Program-made: the position numbers and the translations under genes
Shown: positions 56,021-63,920 of the stretch, one piece after another
Layout of the letters: every line of letters starts with the position of its first letter
Position numbering within the stretch: position 1 is the stretch's first letter
Origin: Vitreimonas flagellata
GTDB lineage: Bacteria > Pseudomonadota > Alphaproteobacteria > Caulobacterales > Aquidulcibacteraceae
Reading direction: 5' to 3'
Assembly (NCBI RefSeq): GCF_004634425.1
Contig: NZ_SBJL01000003.1
Location: 310,001-374,000, forward strand
Length of the DNA stretch: 64,000 bases
The notes under the pieces: model-generated
What the model was told of the DNA's origin: nothing
The model's database searches: none
Seen by the model: only the letters and a program-made list of their open reading frames with translations

Positions 56021-57379
56021 GTGAGCTTGGGGCAGGGCGCGACGCGCATTCTCGCTTTTGTGCTAATGGCGTTCGTGGCGTTCGCCGCGCCGTCGTTTGC
56101 ACAAGAACTTCCGCGGCCTGAGACCTTCACGCTCAGCAATGGCCTCCAAGTCGTTGTGATCACCGACCGGCGCGCGCCGGTCGTGACGCATATGATTTGG
56201 TATCGTGTCGGCGCCGCTGACGAAGATCGCGGCCGTTCGGGCATCGCGCATTTCTTCGAGCATCTGATGTTCAAGGGCACGCGCGAGATTGGGCCTGGCG
56301 AATTCTCGCGCATGGTGGCGCGCAATGGCGGCCAGCTGAACGCGTTCACCTCGTGGGATTACACCGCTTATTACGAGCGTATCGCACGCGACCGGCTTGA
56401 GCTCGTCATGGGCATGGAAGCCGACCGGATGCGCAATCTGCGCTTCTCGGATGAGACGTTCGTGTCCGAGCGTGACGTGATTGGGGAAGAGCGCCGCCAG
56501 CGCATCGATAACAATCCAGGCGCGGTGATGGGCGAGCGCATGCGCGCGATGCTCTATCCGCATCATCCCTACGGCACGCCGATCATTGGCTGGGCGCACG
56601 AGATCGAAGCGCTGGATCGCGAAAGTGCACTCGCGTTTTACCAGACTTGGTACGCGCCGAATAACGCGATCCTGGTGGTCGCGGGCGACATCGATGCAGC
56701 CGAGTTGCGTCCACTGGCGCAGCGTTATTATGGGCGCTTACGGCCGACGCGAAATTTGCCGGCGCGGACCTGGGTGCAGGATCCGCCGAACGTCGGGCCG
56801 ATGCGTGTGACGCATCGCGACGAGAAAGTGCGCCAACCTTCGATCTCACGCATGTATCGCGCGATCAGCTACGCCACGGATGAAGGTCGCCAAGCGCATG
56901 CGCTGGATGTGGCGATCGATATTCTCGGTGGTTCGGAAACGAGCCGGCTCTATCGCGCTTTGGTCGAAGAGCAACGCATCGCGGTGAGCGCGGGCGCGAG
57001 CGCGAACACGGCGGGCTTGGGCGGCGGTTCGGTGTCGGTGTACGCGACCCCGGTGGAGGGCGTCAGCCTCGAGCAAGTCGAAGCCGCGATCGATGCGGTG
57101 ATCGCCGCGTATTTGCGCGACGGACCGACCGAAGCGGAATTGGCGCGCTCGAAATCCTCGCTGGCGGCGGCGGCGGTTTATTCGCGCGACAGCCAAGAGA
57201 GCTTGGCCAACATTTACGGCTCTTCATTGGCGCAAGGCGAAAGCATCGATGATGTCGTGAACTGGCCGCGCGACATCGAGGCGGTGACCCGGGATGAGGC
57301 GCTGACGATCGCGCGCGAGACGCTGGTGTTGGATGCGTCCGTGACGGGCTGGCTGCTGCCGCCGGAGGCTGGCCAATGA
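56021..57379 (+). CDS. M16 zinc peptidase, catalytic subunit
   Basis: The product has 452 residues with a signal peptide (FVLMAFVAFAAPSFA). The zinc site is the inverted motif HFFEH (His77, Glu80, His81), with the third ligand expected in VIGEERRQR. The two-domain M16B fold includes HPYGTPIIGW and NNAILVVAGDID. Exported M16B pairs in Alphaproteobacteria act in the periplasm; the substrate is unknown. The GTG start at 56021 lies eight bases after the bamF stop. It overlaps the next M16 gene by four bases (ATGA). Confidence 0.9.
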   Translation: MSLGQGATRILAFVLMAFVAFAAPSFAQELPRPETFTLSNGLQVVVITDRRAPVVTHMIWYRVGAADEDRGRSGIAHFFEHLMFKGTREIGPGEFSRMVARNGGQLNAFTSWDYTAYYERIARDRLELVMGMEADRMRNLRFSDETFVSERDVIGEERRQRIDNNPGAVMGERMRAMLYPHHPYGTPIIGWAHEIEALDRESALAFYQTWYAPNNAILVVAGDIDAAELRPLAQRYYGRLRPTRNLPARTWVQDPPNVGPMRVTHRDEKVRQPSISRMYRAISYATDEGRQAHALDVAIDILGGSETSRLYRALVEEQRIAVSAGASANTAGLGGGSVSVYATPVEGVSLEQVEAAIDAVIAAYLRDGPTEAELARSKSSLAAAAVYSRDSQESLANIYGSSLAQGESIDDVVNWPRDIEAVTRDEALTIARETLVLDASVTGWLLPPEAGQ

Positions 57380-58872
57380 AGCGCTTTTTCAAATCCTCCC
57401 CCGCATGCGGTGGAGGTGGCGAGCGAAGCGAGACGGTGGGGGTAGGTCTGGCGGAGGTGCGCGCGCGCCCCCTCAGTCATCGCGCTTCGCGCGCTGCCAG
57501 CTCCCCCGTAAACGGGGCTGCAGTTAGAGCGGCTGCGCTCGTGATGTTGGCGTTGTTTGCGAGCGCGCCGCTCCAACCGGCATTCGCACAGGCACGCGCA
57601 GAGAGTTCTGCGTCGCGACACGGCGTGCCGGTGCGCCAGATTACGTCTCCCGGCGGCATCAGTGCGTGGATCGTCTCTGACTCCACGGTGCCGATGATCG
57701 TGCTGCGCGCTTATTGGCGCGGCGGCTCGGCGATCGAGGCGGAGAATTTGACTGGCGTCACCGGCGTGATGACGGACATGCTCACCGAAGGCGCCGGCGC
57801 CTTGGACGCGAACGCGTTCAAGGAACGCTTGGAAGATCTGAACATGTCGGTCGGCTTTAGCGCCGGCTGGGACGGGATCGGCATGAGCGTGGTGACGCTC
57901 AGCGAAAATCGTGACGCGGCGTTCGAGATGGCGCGCTTGGCGTTGCATGAGCCCCGCTTTGATGCTGCGCCCCTGGAGCGGATCAAGCGGCAGATGCTCG
58001 TCGGTATTCGTACGCGCGACACCAATCCGAGCTACCTTGCCAATCTGGCGCTCGATCAGGCGCTTTATCCGAACCATCCTTATGCACGGCGCACGTCGCG
58101 CGAGAGCGTAGCCGCGATGAATGCGGCGACCTTGCGCGAACGCCGCGCGGCTTTGTTCAATCGCACAACGCTGCAGATCACGATTGTCGGCGACATTGAT
58201 GATGCTGGCGCCGGCGCTGCGATCGATCATGTGTTTGGCGCGCTCCCGCAAGGGTCTGCGCCGCCGGAGCCGGCGGATGTGAGCTTGGCCGCGCCGACGC
58301 CGCTCATAGTGCGTGAACTGCCGCAGCCGCAAAGCTTGGTGCTGTTCGCAGGGCCGGGCATTCAGGACGAAGATCCGGATTGGATTCCGCTGGCGGTCGC
58401 GAATTATATTTTAGGCGGCGGCGGGTTTTCGTCGCGGCTGATGGATCAGGTGCGCGAGCAGCGCGGACTTGTCTATGGCATCGGCACCAGCCCATCGGTG
58501 CGCGATCATTCGGCGATGGTGCGTGGTTCAGCGCAGACAGCGAACGGCAATGTGCGCGAAGCGATCGACGTGACGCGCGCGGAGATGGCGCGGCTTTACA
58601 GCGAAGGCGCCACGCAAGCGGAAGTGAATGACGCGATCACCTATCTCACGGGCTCATTTGCGCTTGAGCTCGACAGCAATTCTAAAATCGCGAGCGTCGT
58701 GCACTCGTATCAGACGGCAGGCCGAAGCATCGATTACATCAATCAGCGCAACGATCGCATCCGCGCGGTGACGCTGGAAGATGTCAATCGTGTCATCCGG
58801 CGTCTGTTCAATCCGGATGCGTTCACGTTTGTCGTTGTTGGTCAGCCCGAAGGGCTTGAGCCGAGCGAGTAA
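57376..58872 (+). CDS. M16 peptidase-like partner subunit carrying an in-frame repeat insertion
   Basis: The product has 498 residues. The zinc motif HxxEH is missing (the equivalent place reads GVTGVMTDML), so it is the non-catalytic partner of the preceding M16 gene, with which it overlaps in an ATGA. After MKRFFK, about 43 residues (7-49, SSPACGGGGERSE ... ASSPVNGAA) are encoded by repeat copy D; then AAALVMLALFASAPLQPAFA continues as a normal signal peptide. The insert therefore splits the n-region from the hydrophobic core of the signal. The M16 body (GGISAWIVSDSTVPMIVLRAYWRGG ... SRLMDQVREQRGLVYGIG) is intact. Confidence 0.9.
   Translation: MKRFFKSSPACGGGGERSETVGVGLAEVRARPLSHRASRAASSPVNGAAVRAAALVMLALFASAPLQPAFAQARAESSASRHGVPVRQITSPGGISAWIVSDSTVPMIVLRAYWRGGSAIEAENLTGVTGVMTDMLTEGAGALDANAFKERLEDLNMSVGFSAGWDGIGMSVVTLSENRDAAFEMARLALHEPRFDAAPLERIKRQMLVGIRTRDTNPSYLANLALDQALYPNHPYARRTSRESVAAMNAATLRERRAALFNRTTLQITIVGDIDDAGAGAAIDHVFGALPQGSAPPEPADVSLAAPTPLIVRELPQPQSLVLFAGPGIQDEDPDWIPLAVANYILGGGGFSSRLMDQVREQRGLVYGIGTSPSVRDHSAMVRGSAQTANGNVREAIDVTRAEMARLYSEGATQAEVNDAITYLTGSFALELDSNSKIASVVHSYQTAGRSIDYINQRNDRIRAVTLEDVNRVIRRLFNPDAFTFVVVGQPEGLEPSE
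57395..57521. repeat. GC-rich palindromic repeat, family 1, copy D, inside a coding region
   Basis: The sequence begins CCTCCCCCGCATGCGGTGGAGG and ends CTCCCCCGTAAACGGGGCTGC, 127 bases. It is the same element as copies A and B but lies wholly in the reading frame of the M16 partner gene, and keeps it open. Confidence 0.88.
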
Positions 58873-58884
58873 CGCGCGCGGAAA

Positions 58885-58969
58885 TGGTGGACAGAGTTGG
58901 ACCCGAACCAACGCACCCCGAAGGGACGGCGTTTACAGCGCCGCGGTTTTGCCGCTCACCCATCTGTCC
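58885..58969 (-). tRNA. tRNA-Tyr (GTA anticodon)
   Basis: Read on the minus strand it folds as a class-II tRNA of 85 bases including an encoded CCA. Acceptor GGACAGA pairs with TCTGTCC, discriminator A. The D arm has GGT/ACC with GG in the loop; the anticodon stem CGGCG/CGCCG encloses CTGTAAA, giving anticodon GTA; a long variable arm CCC-TTCG-GGG follows; the T arm GTTGG-TTCGGGT-CCAAC is perfect. The gene is about 12 bases past the M16 partner stop, in the opposite orientation. Confidence 0.93.
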
Positions 58970-58976
58970 AATTATT

Positions 58977-59080
58977 CGTCATTCCGGCCTTCGCGCAGCG
59001 AAGAACCCGGAACCCAGGGGCAACCAAATGGCTTGTCGCCCCTGGGTCCCGGATCACGCTCCGCGTGTCCGGGATGACGA
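58977..59080. repeat. Repeat family 2, full copy
   Basis: CGTCATTCCGGCC ... CCCAGGGG-CAACCAAATGGCTTG-CCCCTGGG ... CCGGGATGACGA, about 104 bases, the same plan as the 15319 copy. It sits just before the 5' end of tRNA-Tyr, and so covers its promoter side. Confidence 0.75.
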
Positions 59081-59085
59081 TTTCC

Positions 59086-59337
59086 TCAATCCTCGCGGAA
59101 ATAGTGTTTCCGCTCGGCTCCGTCGAAGCGACCGCTCTTTATGCAGCAGCGCTTGAAACAACCTCCGAGAGCCGCACGGGCAGAGATCGTTGCGCCCGAG
59201 TTTCTCGATCAGTTCGACATCGCCCGCGCACCGCTCGGTCGCCGCGCTTTACGCGCGTTTCCGACGGATAGCCTTTGCGCCGCTTTGAAGACGGCTCAAA
59301 AGCAAGGCTGTTCAAGCGGATCACGATGGCGGGTCAT
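59086..59337 (-). pseudogene. Decayed SEC-C-motif small protein gene
   Basis: A strong ribosome-binding site AGGAGG is five bases before an ATG at 59337, and the reading frame ends with GRFDGAERKHYFRED and TGA at 59086. Between them the frame is broken: MTRHRDPLEQPCF reaches a TGA, EPSSKRRKGYPSETRV lies one frame over, VELIEKLGRNDLCPCGS (first half of a SEC-C zinc motif) in the third, and FKRCCIKSG (second half) is back in the first. The total is 252 bases, a multiple of three, as if three single-base insertions had happened. One is likely TTGTTTCAAG instead of TTGTTCAAG. Pseudogene or sequencing errors. Confidence 0.6.
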
Positions 59338-59417
59338 TGTAGCCTCCTATTGTAGGTCGAAATTGCTTGCTCGTCGGGATGCGTGATGAAGTGTGAGATT
59401 GCTCTCACACTTCGCAC

Positions 59418-60626
59418 TCAGCCCTTCACACAAACCACCTGACGTAGCGTGTGCACCACGTCGATCAAATCGGACTGCGCGGCCATCACGGCGTCGATGT
59501 CCTTGTAGGCCATCGGCGTTTCGTCGATCACGCCCGCGTCCTTACGGCATTCCACGCCTTCGGTCGCCGCACGGTGGTCGGCGAGCGTGAAACGACGCTT
59601 GGCTTCGGTGCGGCTCATCGCGCGGCCTGCACCGTGCGAGCAGGTGCAAAACGAATCCGCGTTGCCCTTGCCGCGCACGATGAACGACTTCGCGCCCATC
59701 GAGCCGGGTATGATGCCGAGTTCGCCTTCACCTGCGCGCACAGCGCCCTTGCGGGTCACGTACACGTCGGCGCCGAAGTGCCGTTCACGCGCCACGTAAT
59801 TGTGGTGGCAGTTCACGGCGTGCTTCTCGAGCTTGAACTTGGGCAGGTTGTCACGCAGCGCACGCAGGGTGCGCTCCATCATCACCTCGCGGTTCAGGCG
59901 CGCGTAATCTTGCGCCCAGCCCACGGCTTCGACGTAGTCGGCGAACAGGGGTTCGCCTTCCATGAAGAAGGCCAAGTCCTTATCCGGCACGTGGTAGCCC
60001 AGCTCGCGGCGGAGCAATTCATCGCGCGCACGCTCGATGAAATATTGCCCGATGCGATTGCCTGAGCCACGTGAGCCGGAGTGCAGCATCACCCAGACGC
60101 GGTCCTCTTCGTCGAGGCAGACTTCGATGAAGTGGTTTCCGCCGCCGAGCGTGGCGAGTTGCGCGGTTTGCGCTTTCGCCGACGCTTTCGGGTGCTTGTC
60201 GATGATCGCCTCGTAGCGCTCCTGCAAACCGCTATCGCGGTAGGCAGTGTCGACCGAGGCGGGCGACTCGCGGTGATTGCCGTTCGGGCCGTTGCCGTGC
60301 GGCACGTTGCGTTCGATCGCGCCGCGGATACGCGCGAATGAATCCGGCAGATCGTTTGCGGTCAACGACGTACGCACCGCCATCATCCCGCAGCCGATGT
60401 CGACGCCGACAGCGGCAGGGATGATCGCGCCCTTGGTCGGGATCACCGAACCAACGGTGGCGCCAATGCCGAAGTGAACGTCCGGCATCACGGCGATGTG
60501 GCTGTGGATGAACGGCAGCGAAGCTACGTTGCGCAATTGGTTTTGCGCTTCGTGCTCCACCGGCACGCCGCTGATCCAGGCCTTGATCGGCGCATTCGCG
60601 CCGAGGATTTCTTCGTAACCGGCCAT
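59418..60626 (-). CDS. rtcB: RNA-splicing ligase RtcB
   Basis: The product has 402 residues. RtcB joins 2',3'-cyclic phosphate or 3'-phosphate ends to 5'-OH RNA ends with GTP and Mn2+, repairing cleaved tRNA and other RNA. Seen: DVHFGIGATVGSVIP, VGVDIGCGMMAVRT (metal Cys), GGGNHFIEV (metal His), HSGSRGSGN, NCHHNYVARE, and SHGAGRAMSR with the His that is guanylylated. It is the last gene of an apparent operon with a 75-residue protein 13 bases upstream. GGAGACC is the ribosome-binding site. Confidence 0.95.
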   Translation of the reverse strand: MAGYEEILGANAPIKAWISGVPVEHEAQNQLRNVASLPFIHSHIAVMPDVHFGIGATVGSVIPTKGAIIPAAVGVDIGCGMMAVRTSLTANDLPDSFARIRGAIERNVPHGNGPNGNHRESPASVDTAYRDSGLQERYEAIIDKHPKASAKAQTAQLATLGGGNHFIEVCLDEEDRVWVMLHSGSRGSGNRIGQYFIERARDELLRRELGYHVPDKDLAFFMEGEPLFADYVEAVGWAQDYARLNREVMMERTLRALRDNLPKFKLEKHAVNCHHNYVARERHFGADVYVTRKGAVRAGEGELGIIPGSMGAKSFIVRGKGNADSFCTCSHGAGRAMSRTEAKRRFTLADHRAATEGVECRKDAGVIDETPMAYKDIDAVMAAQSDLIDVVHTLRQVVCVKG

Positions 60627-60639
60627 GACCGGTCTCCTT

Positions 60640-60867
60640 TCAAACGATGTTTTTCATGATGCTGGAGAGCGATTTCCGATTGAGGCGTTGAAGGTCTTTC
60701 AGCGCGTCCTCTTTGAGAGGCGCACTTGAGACATCCTCAACGACCCAAGGGCCGTTGTCGTCCAGCGTTGTGAGTTCGACCTGTGCGCCGACCTTCGCAC
60801 CGCGCGCCTCTATCCACGCGACAGTGCGTTCAGATCCGCGCCGGAATCTGCATTGGAAATAAAGCAC
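60640..60867 (-). CDS. Small hypothetical protein upstream of rtcB
   Basis: The product has 75 residues. The GTG start at 60867 has GAGGAG seven bases upstream. The N-terminus (LYFQCRFRRGSERTVAWIEARGAKVGAQVELTT) looks beta-rich; the C-terminus (LKDLQRLNRKSLSSIMKNIV) is a basic helix. I do not recognise it. The gap to rtcB is 13 bases, so both are read from one mRNA. Basic charge and context suggest an RNA-related role, which is inference. Confidence 0.7.
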   Translation of the reverse strand: MLYFQCRFRRGSERTVAWIEARGAKVGAQVELTTLDDNGPWVVEDVSSAPLKEDALKDLQRLNRKSLSSIMKNIV

Positions 60868-60916
60868 GCGTCTTCTCCTCGTTTCCGAGTGTCGAGAGCG
60901 GCCTGGAGCACATACG

Positions 60917-60952
60917 AAGAACCCCTCCAGGCCGCGCCTTGGAGGGGTTCTT
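60917..60952. repeat. Perfect 13-bp hairpin in the rtcB leader
   Basis: AAGAACCCCTCCA-GGCCGCGCCT-TGGAGGGGTTCTT, 13 base pairs without mismatch and a ten-base loop. It lies 50 bases upstream of the GTG at 60867 and downstream of the 31-codon ORF. No T run follows on the minus strand. Confidence 0.75.
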
Positions 60953-60976
60953 GCATCGCTCCGATGTCCGAAGACG

Positions 60977-61072
60977 TCAGTTCGCCGAACTCCTCCGCGC
61001 ATACACATCCTCCTGCACGCCGCGATACGCGACGGGCATTTGGTTGCTCGGGATTTGCTTCAGCGTTTTCAC
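60977..61072 (-). CDS. Possible 31-residue leader peptide of the rtcB locus
   Basis: GTG start at 61072 with GGAG seven bases upstream; the peptide reads VKTLKQIPSNQMPVAYRGVQ then EDVYARRSSAN. Its stop is 25 bases before the hairpin at 60952. No known leader peptide is matched. Its presence ahead of a hairpin and an operon is the layout of attenuators or upstream ORFs, but no run of a single amino-acid codon is seen. Confidence 0.4.
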   Translation of the reverse strand: MKTLKQIPSNQMPVAYRGVQEDVYARRSSAN

Positions 61073-61166
61073 GACACGTCTCCGAATGGGCCGCGCGTGT
61101 ATCATACGATTTGACGCGATGTCACGCGCAAAAACTGCAAAGTGCGCGTGCTGTTGCGCGCGTGCC

Positions 61167-61964
61167 TCACATATCGCGCGCGAGGTCTTCGTCAGCATCC
61201 GTATCGTGCGCTGCGCCAAGGCCTTGCTCGAGGAGCGCTTCCCACGCGGCTTCGGCAGTGTCGGCGAAGCGGAAGAGCGTGAGATCAGCCGCGTCGATCA
61301 TGCCGTACTCAATGAATTTCTCGAAATTGATCACCGTGCGCCAATAATTTTCATCCATCAGCACGATGGGCACGTGCGAGGCTTTGCGCGTTTGGCGCAG
61401 TGTGAGGATCTCAAACAATTCGTCCATCGTGCCGAAGCCGCCGGGGAAAACTACGAGCGCATTGGCGCGCATCGCAAGGTGCATTTTGCGCATCGCGAAA
61501 TAATGGAACGCGAAGGTGAGCTCGGGCGTCGAATACGAGTTTGGCTCTTGCTCGTGCGGCAAGGTGATGTTGAAGCCGATGCTGGGTGCGCCAGCTTCGC
61601 GTGCGCCGCGATTGGCGGCTTCCATAGCGCCCGGGCCCCCGCCCGTGGCGATTACGTTGTAGCGCGTGCCGCCTTCCTCGCAGAGCGCGCCGCCGCGTTC
61701 GGACGCGAGGCGACCAAACTTGCGCGCCTCTGCATACCAATGCGCCTGCTTGCCTGGGCCGTCTTCGCGAATGCGAGCGCTGCCGAAGACGACGATGGTG
61801 GAGGCGATGTGCGCGCGCTTCAGAACCTGATCGGCCTTTTCATATTCCAACATGAAGCGCACGCCGCGCGTGGATTCGCCGAGCAGGAAATCCTGATCGA
61901 TGGCGGCAAGACGGTAGGAGGGCGAGGCGATTTGCGCCGCGTTCGGCTTGGGTGAGTCGGTCAT
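61167..61964 (-). CDS. LOG-family protein (TIGR00730)
   Basis: The product has 265 residues. The signature [12 protein letters not shown] and the Rossmann-like start [13 protein letters not shown] are those of the LOG family (cytokinin riboside 5'-monophosphate phosphoribohydrolase), often misnamed lysine decarboxylase. [16 protein letters not shown] is the nucleotide site. In bacteria it may hydrolyse nucleotide 5'-monophosphates; the substrate is not settled. It is longer than the roughly 190-residue plant-type LOG, due to N- and C-terminal extensions. Divergent from mutL. Confidence 0.9.
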   Translation of the reverse strand: MTDSPKPNAAQIASPSYRLAAIDQDFLLGESTRGVRFMLEYEKADQVLKRAHIASTIVVFGSARIREDGPGKQAHWYAEARKFGRLASERGGALCEEGGTRYNVIATGGGPGAMEAANRGAREAGAPSIGFNITLPHEQEPNSYSTPELTFAFHYFAMRKMHLAMRANALVVFPGGFGTMDELFEILTLRQTRKASHVPIVLMDENYWRTVINFEKFIEYGMIDAADLTLFRFADTAEAAWEALLEQGLGAAHDTDADEDLARDM

Positions 61965-62039
61965 GCAACGACCCTAAGGCGCCTGCGGCTCGTAGGGGAG
62001 CGGGCGCCGCACTATGTGCTAGGTTTGCGCCCGAATCTC

Positions 62040-63920
62040 ATGCCCATCCGCCGTCTGCCCCCCGAAGCTGTGAACCGCATCGCCGCTGGCGAGGTGATCG
62101 AACGCCCCGCCGCCGCCGTGAAGGAGTTGGTGGAGAACGCGCTGGACGCGGGCGCCAAACGTGTGGCGATCCGCATCGAGCGCGGCGGTTTGGGTCTCAT
62201 CTCGATCGAGGATGACGGCGGCGGTATTCCTCGGGATGAGTTGCCGCTGGCGGTGGAGCGTCACGCGACGTCGAAGCTGGTCGCCGAGACCAATGGCGAC
62301 GTCGATCTGTTGAACATTTTCACAATGGGCTTTCGCGGCGAGGCGTTGCCGTCGATCGGCGCAGTGGCGCGACTCTCGATCGTGTCGAAGGCGCGCGGCG
62401 CGAATGATGCGTGGGCGATCGAAGTTGAAGGCGGCGCGCTGCATCCGGTGAAGCCTTCGGCTTGGGCGGCTTTGAGTGAGCACGGCACGCGCGTTGAAGT
62501 CCGCGATCTTTTCTTTGCGACGCCTGCGCGTTTGAAATTCATGAAGTCTGAGCGCGCCGAGATGATGGCGGTGTCGGATGTGGTCAAGCGCCTGGCGATG
62601 GCGCGGCCGGACGTGGCGTTTCTGTTGGAGCATGATGGCCGCGCCAATTTACGGCTGAGTGCGGAGGCTGATCCAGAGAACGAAGGCCGGCGCGCACGGC
62701 TGGCCGCGATCCTCGGCGCGGACTTTGCGCCGAATTGTATTTTGCTCGATCAAAAGCGCGACAGTGTGCGGCTTTCGGGCTTTGCCGGTCTGCCGACGTT
62801 TCATCGCGGCACGCGCGAGCACCAGCATTTGTTCGTCAATGGCCGGCCGGTGAAAGACAAGCTGATTGTCGGTGCGGTGCGCGCGGCGTATCAGGATTTG
62901 TTGGCGCGTGATCGCCATCCGGTGGCGGCGTTGTTTCTGGATTTGCCGGCGGGCGATGTGGACGTGAACGTGCACCCGGCCAAGACGGAAGTGCGGTTTC
63001 GCGATGCGGCGTTGGTGCGTGGCTTGATCGTCGGTGCGCTGTCGCATGCGTTGGCAGGCGCTGGGCATCGTGCTTCGACGACGACGGCGCAGAGTGCTTT
63101 GGGCGCGGTGCGAGCGTATGAGGCGCCGCAGCCTTTCTTGCGCCCGGCGATGCAGAATTGGGCGCTTGCCGAGCGCGCAGCGGCCGGCGATTTCATGATG
63201 CCGAGCGGGCGTGTGGAACCCTCCCCCGTTTACGGGGGAGGCGCCGAGCGCGCGGAGGGGGGCGCACTCCCCCCTCATTCAGCTTCGCTGACAGCTCCCC
63301 CGCACGCGGGGGAGCATTACGCATCGGCTGATGCCGAGTATTTTCCGCTCGGCGCCGCGCGGGCCCAAATCCATGAGACGTATATCCTCGCGCAGACCGA
63401 AGACGGCATCGTCATTGTCGATCAGCACGCGGCGCACGAGCGACTTGTGTATGAGCGCATGAAGCAAATGCTCGCCAATGGCGGTGTGCGCAGGCAGGCG
63501 CTGCTCATTCCTGAAGTCGTTGAGCTTGATCCGAGCGAGGCGGAAGCGTTGGCGGCGCGCGCGGAAGAGCTGGGGCAATTGGGTTTGGTGATCGAGCCGT
63601 TTGGCCCAGGCGCTATTCTTGTGCGCGAAACGCCGGCGCTGCTTGGGCACATCGATGCTGCGGGGATGTTGAAAGACTTGGCTGACGACATCGCCGAGCT
63701 TGGCGAAGCGCATGCGCTGAAGGAGCGGCTGGAAGAGGTCTGTTCTTCGATGGCGTGTCGCGGTTCAGTGCGCGCGGGGCGCAGGCTCACGGGCGACGAA
63801 ATGAACGCGTTGCTCCGTCAAATGGAAGCGACGCCGTTTTCCGGCCAATGCAATCACGGCCGGCCTACCTACGTTGAGTTGAAGCTCTCCGACATCGAGA
63901 AGCTGTTCGGTCGGCGCTGA
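62040..63920 (+). CDS. mutL: DNA mismatch repair protein MutL, with in-frame repeat insertion
   Basis: The product has 626 residues. The GHKL ATPase occupies about 1-340 (Glu32/Asn33 and Asp36 in [31 protein letters not shown]). The endonuclease motif [12 protein letters not shown] lies at Asp461-Glu472, and the second C-terminal motif CNHGRP at Cys604-Pro609. So it should be a nicking MutL, unlike E. coli MutL. Residues about 394-426 ([13 protein letters not shown] ... TAPPHAGEH) are encoded by repeat copy E in the linker. The ATG 62040 gives the normal N-terminus [19 protein letters not shown]. Confidence 0.94.
   Translation: MPIRRLPPEAVNRIAAGEVIERPAAAVKELVENALDAGAKRVAIRIERGGLGLISIEDDGGGIPRDELPLAVERHATSKLVAETNGDVDLLNIFTMGFRGEALPSIGAVARLSIVSKARGANDAWAIEVEGGALHPVKPSAWAALSEHGTRVEVRDLFFATPARLKFMKSERAEMMAVSDVVKRLAMARPDVAFLLEHDGRANLRLSAEADPENEGRRARLAAILGADFAPNCILLDQKRDSVRLSGFAGLPTFHRGTREHQHLFVNGRPVKDKLIVGAVRAAYQDLLARDRHPVAALFLDLPAGDVDVNVHPAKTEVRFRDAALVRGLIVGALSHALAGAGHRASTTTAQSALGAVRAYEAPQPFLRPAMQNWALAERAAAGDFMMPSGRVEPSPVYGGGAERAEGGALPPHSASLTAPPHAGEHYASADAEYFPLGAARAQIHETYILAQTEDGIVIVDQHAAHERLVYERMKQMLANGGVRRQALLIPEVVELDPSEAEALAARAEELGQLGLVIEPFGPGAILVRETPALLGHIDAAGMLKDLADDIAELGEAHALKERLEEVCSSMACRGSVRAGRRLTGDEMNALLRQMEATPFSGQCNHGRPTYVELKLSDIEKLFGRR
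63220..63315. repeat. GC-rich palindromic repeat, family 1, copy E, inside mutL
   Basis: CCTCCCCCGTTTACGGGGGAGG at the left and GCTCCCCCGCACGCGGGGGAGC at the right enclose GGAGGGGGGC and CCCCCCTC. It is 96 bases, exactly 32 codons, and lies wholly in the mutL frame with no stop. Confidence 0.9.

Noticed and set aside
58981-59082. Repeat family 2 as a terminator for tRNA-Tyr or the M16 gene
   Set aside because: The element is on the 5' side of the tRNA and lacks a T run on either strand; related copies lie in non-terminator positions.
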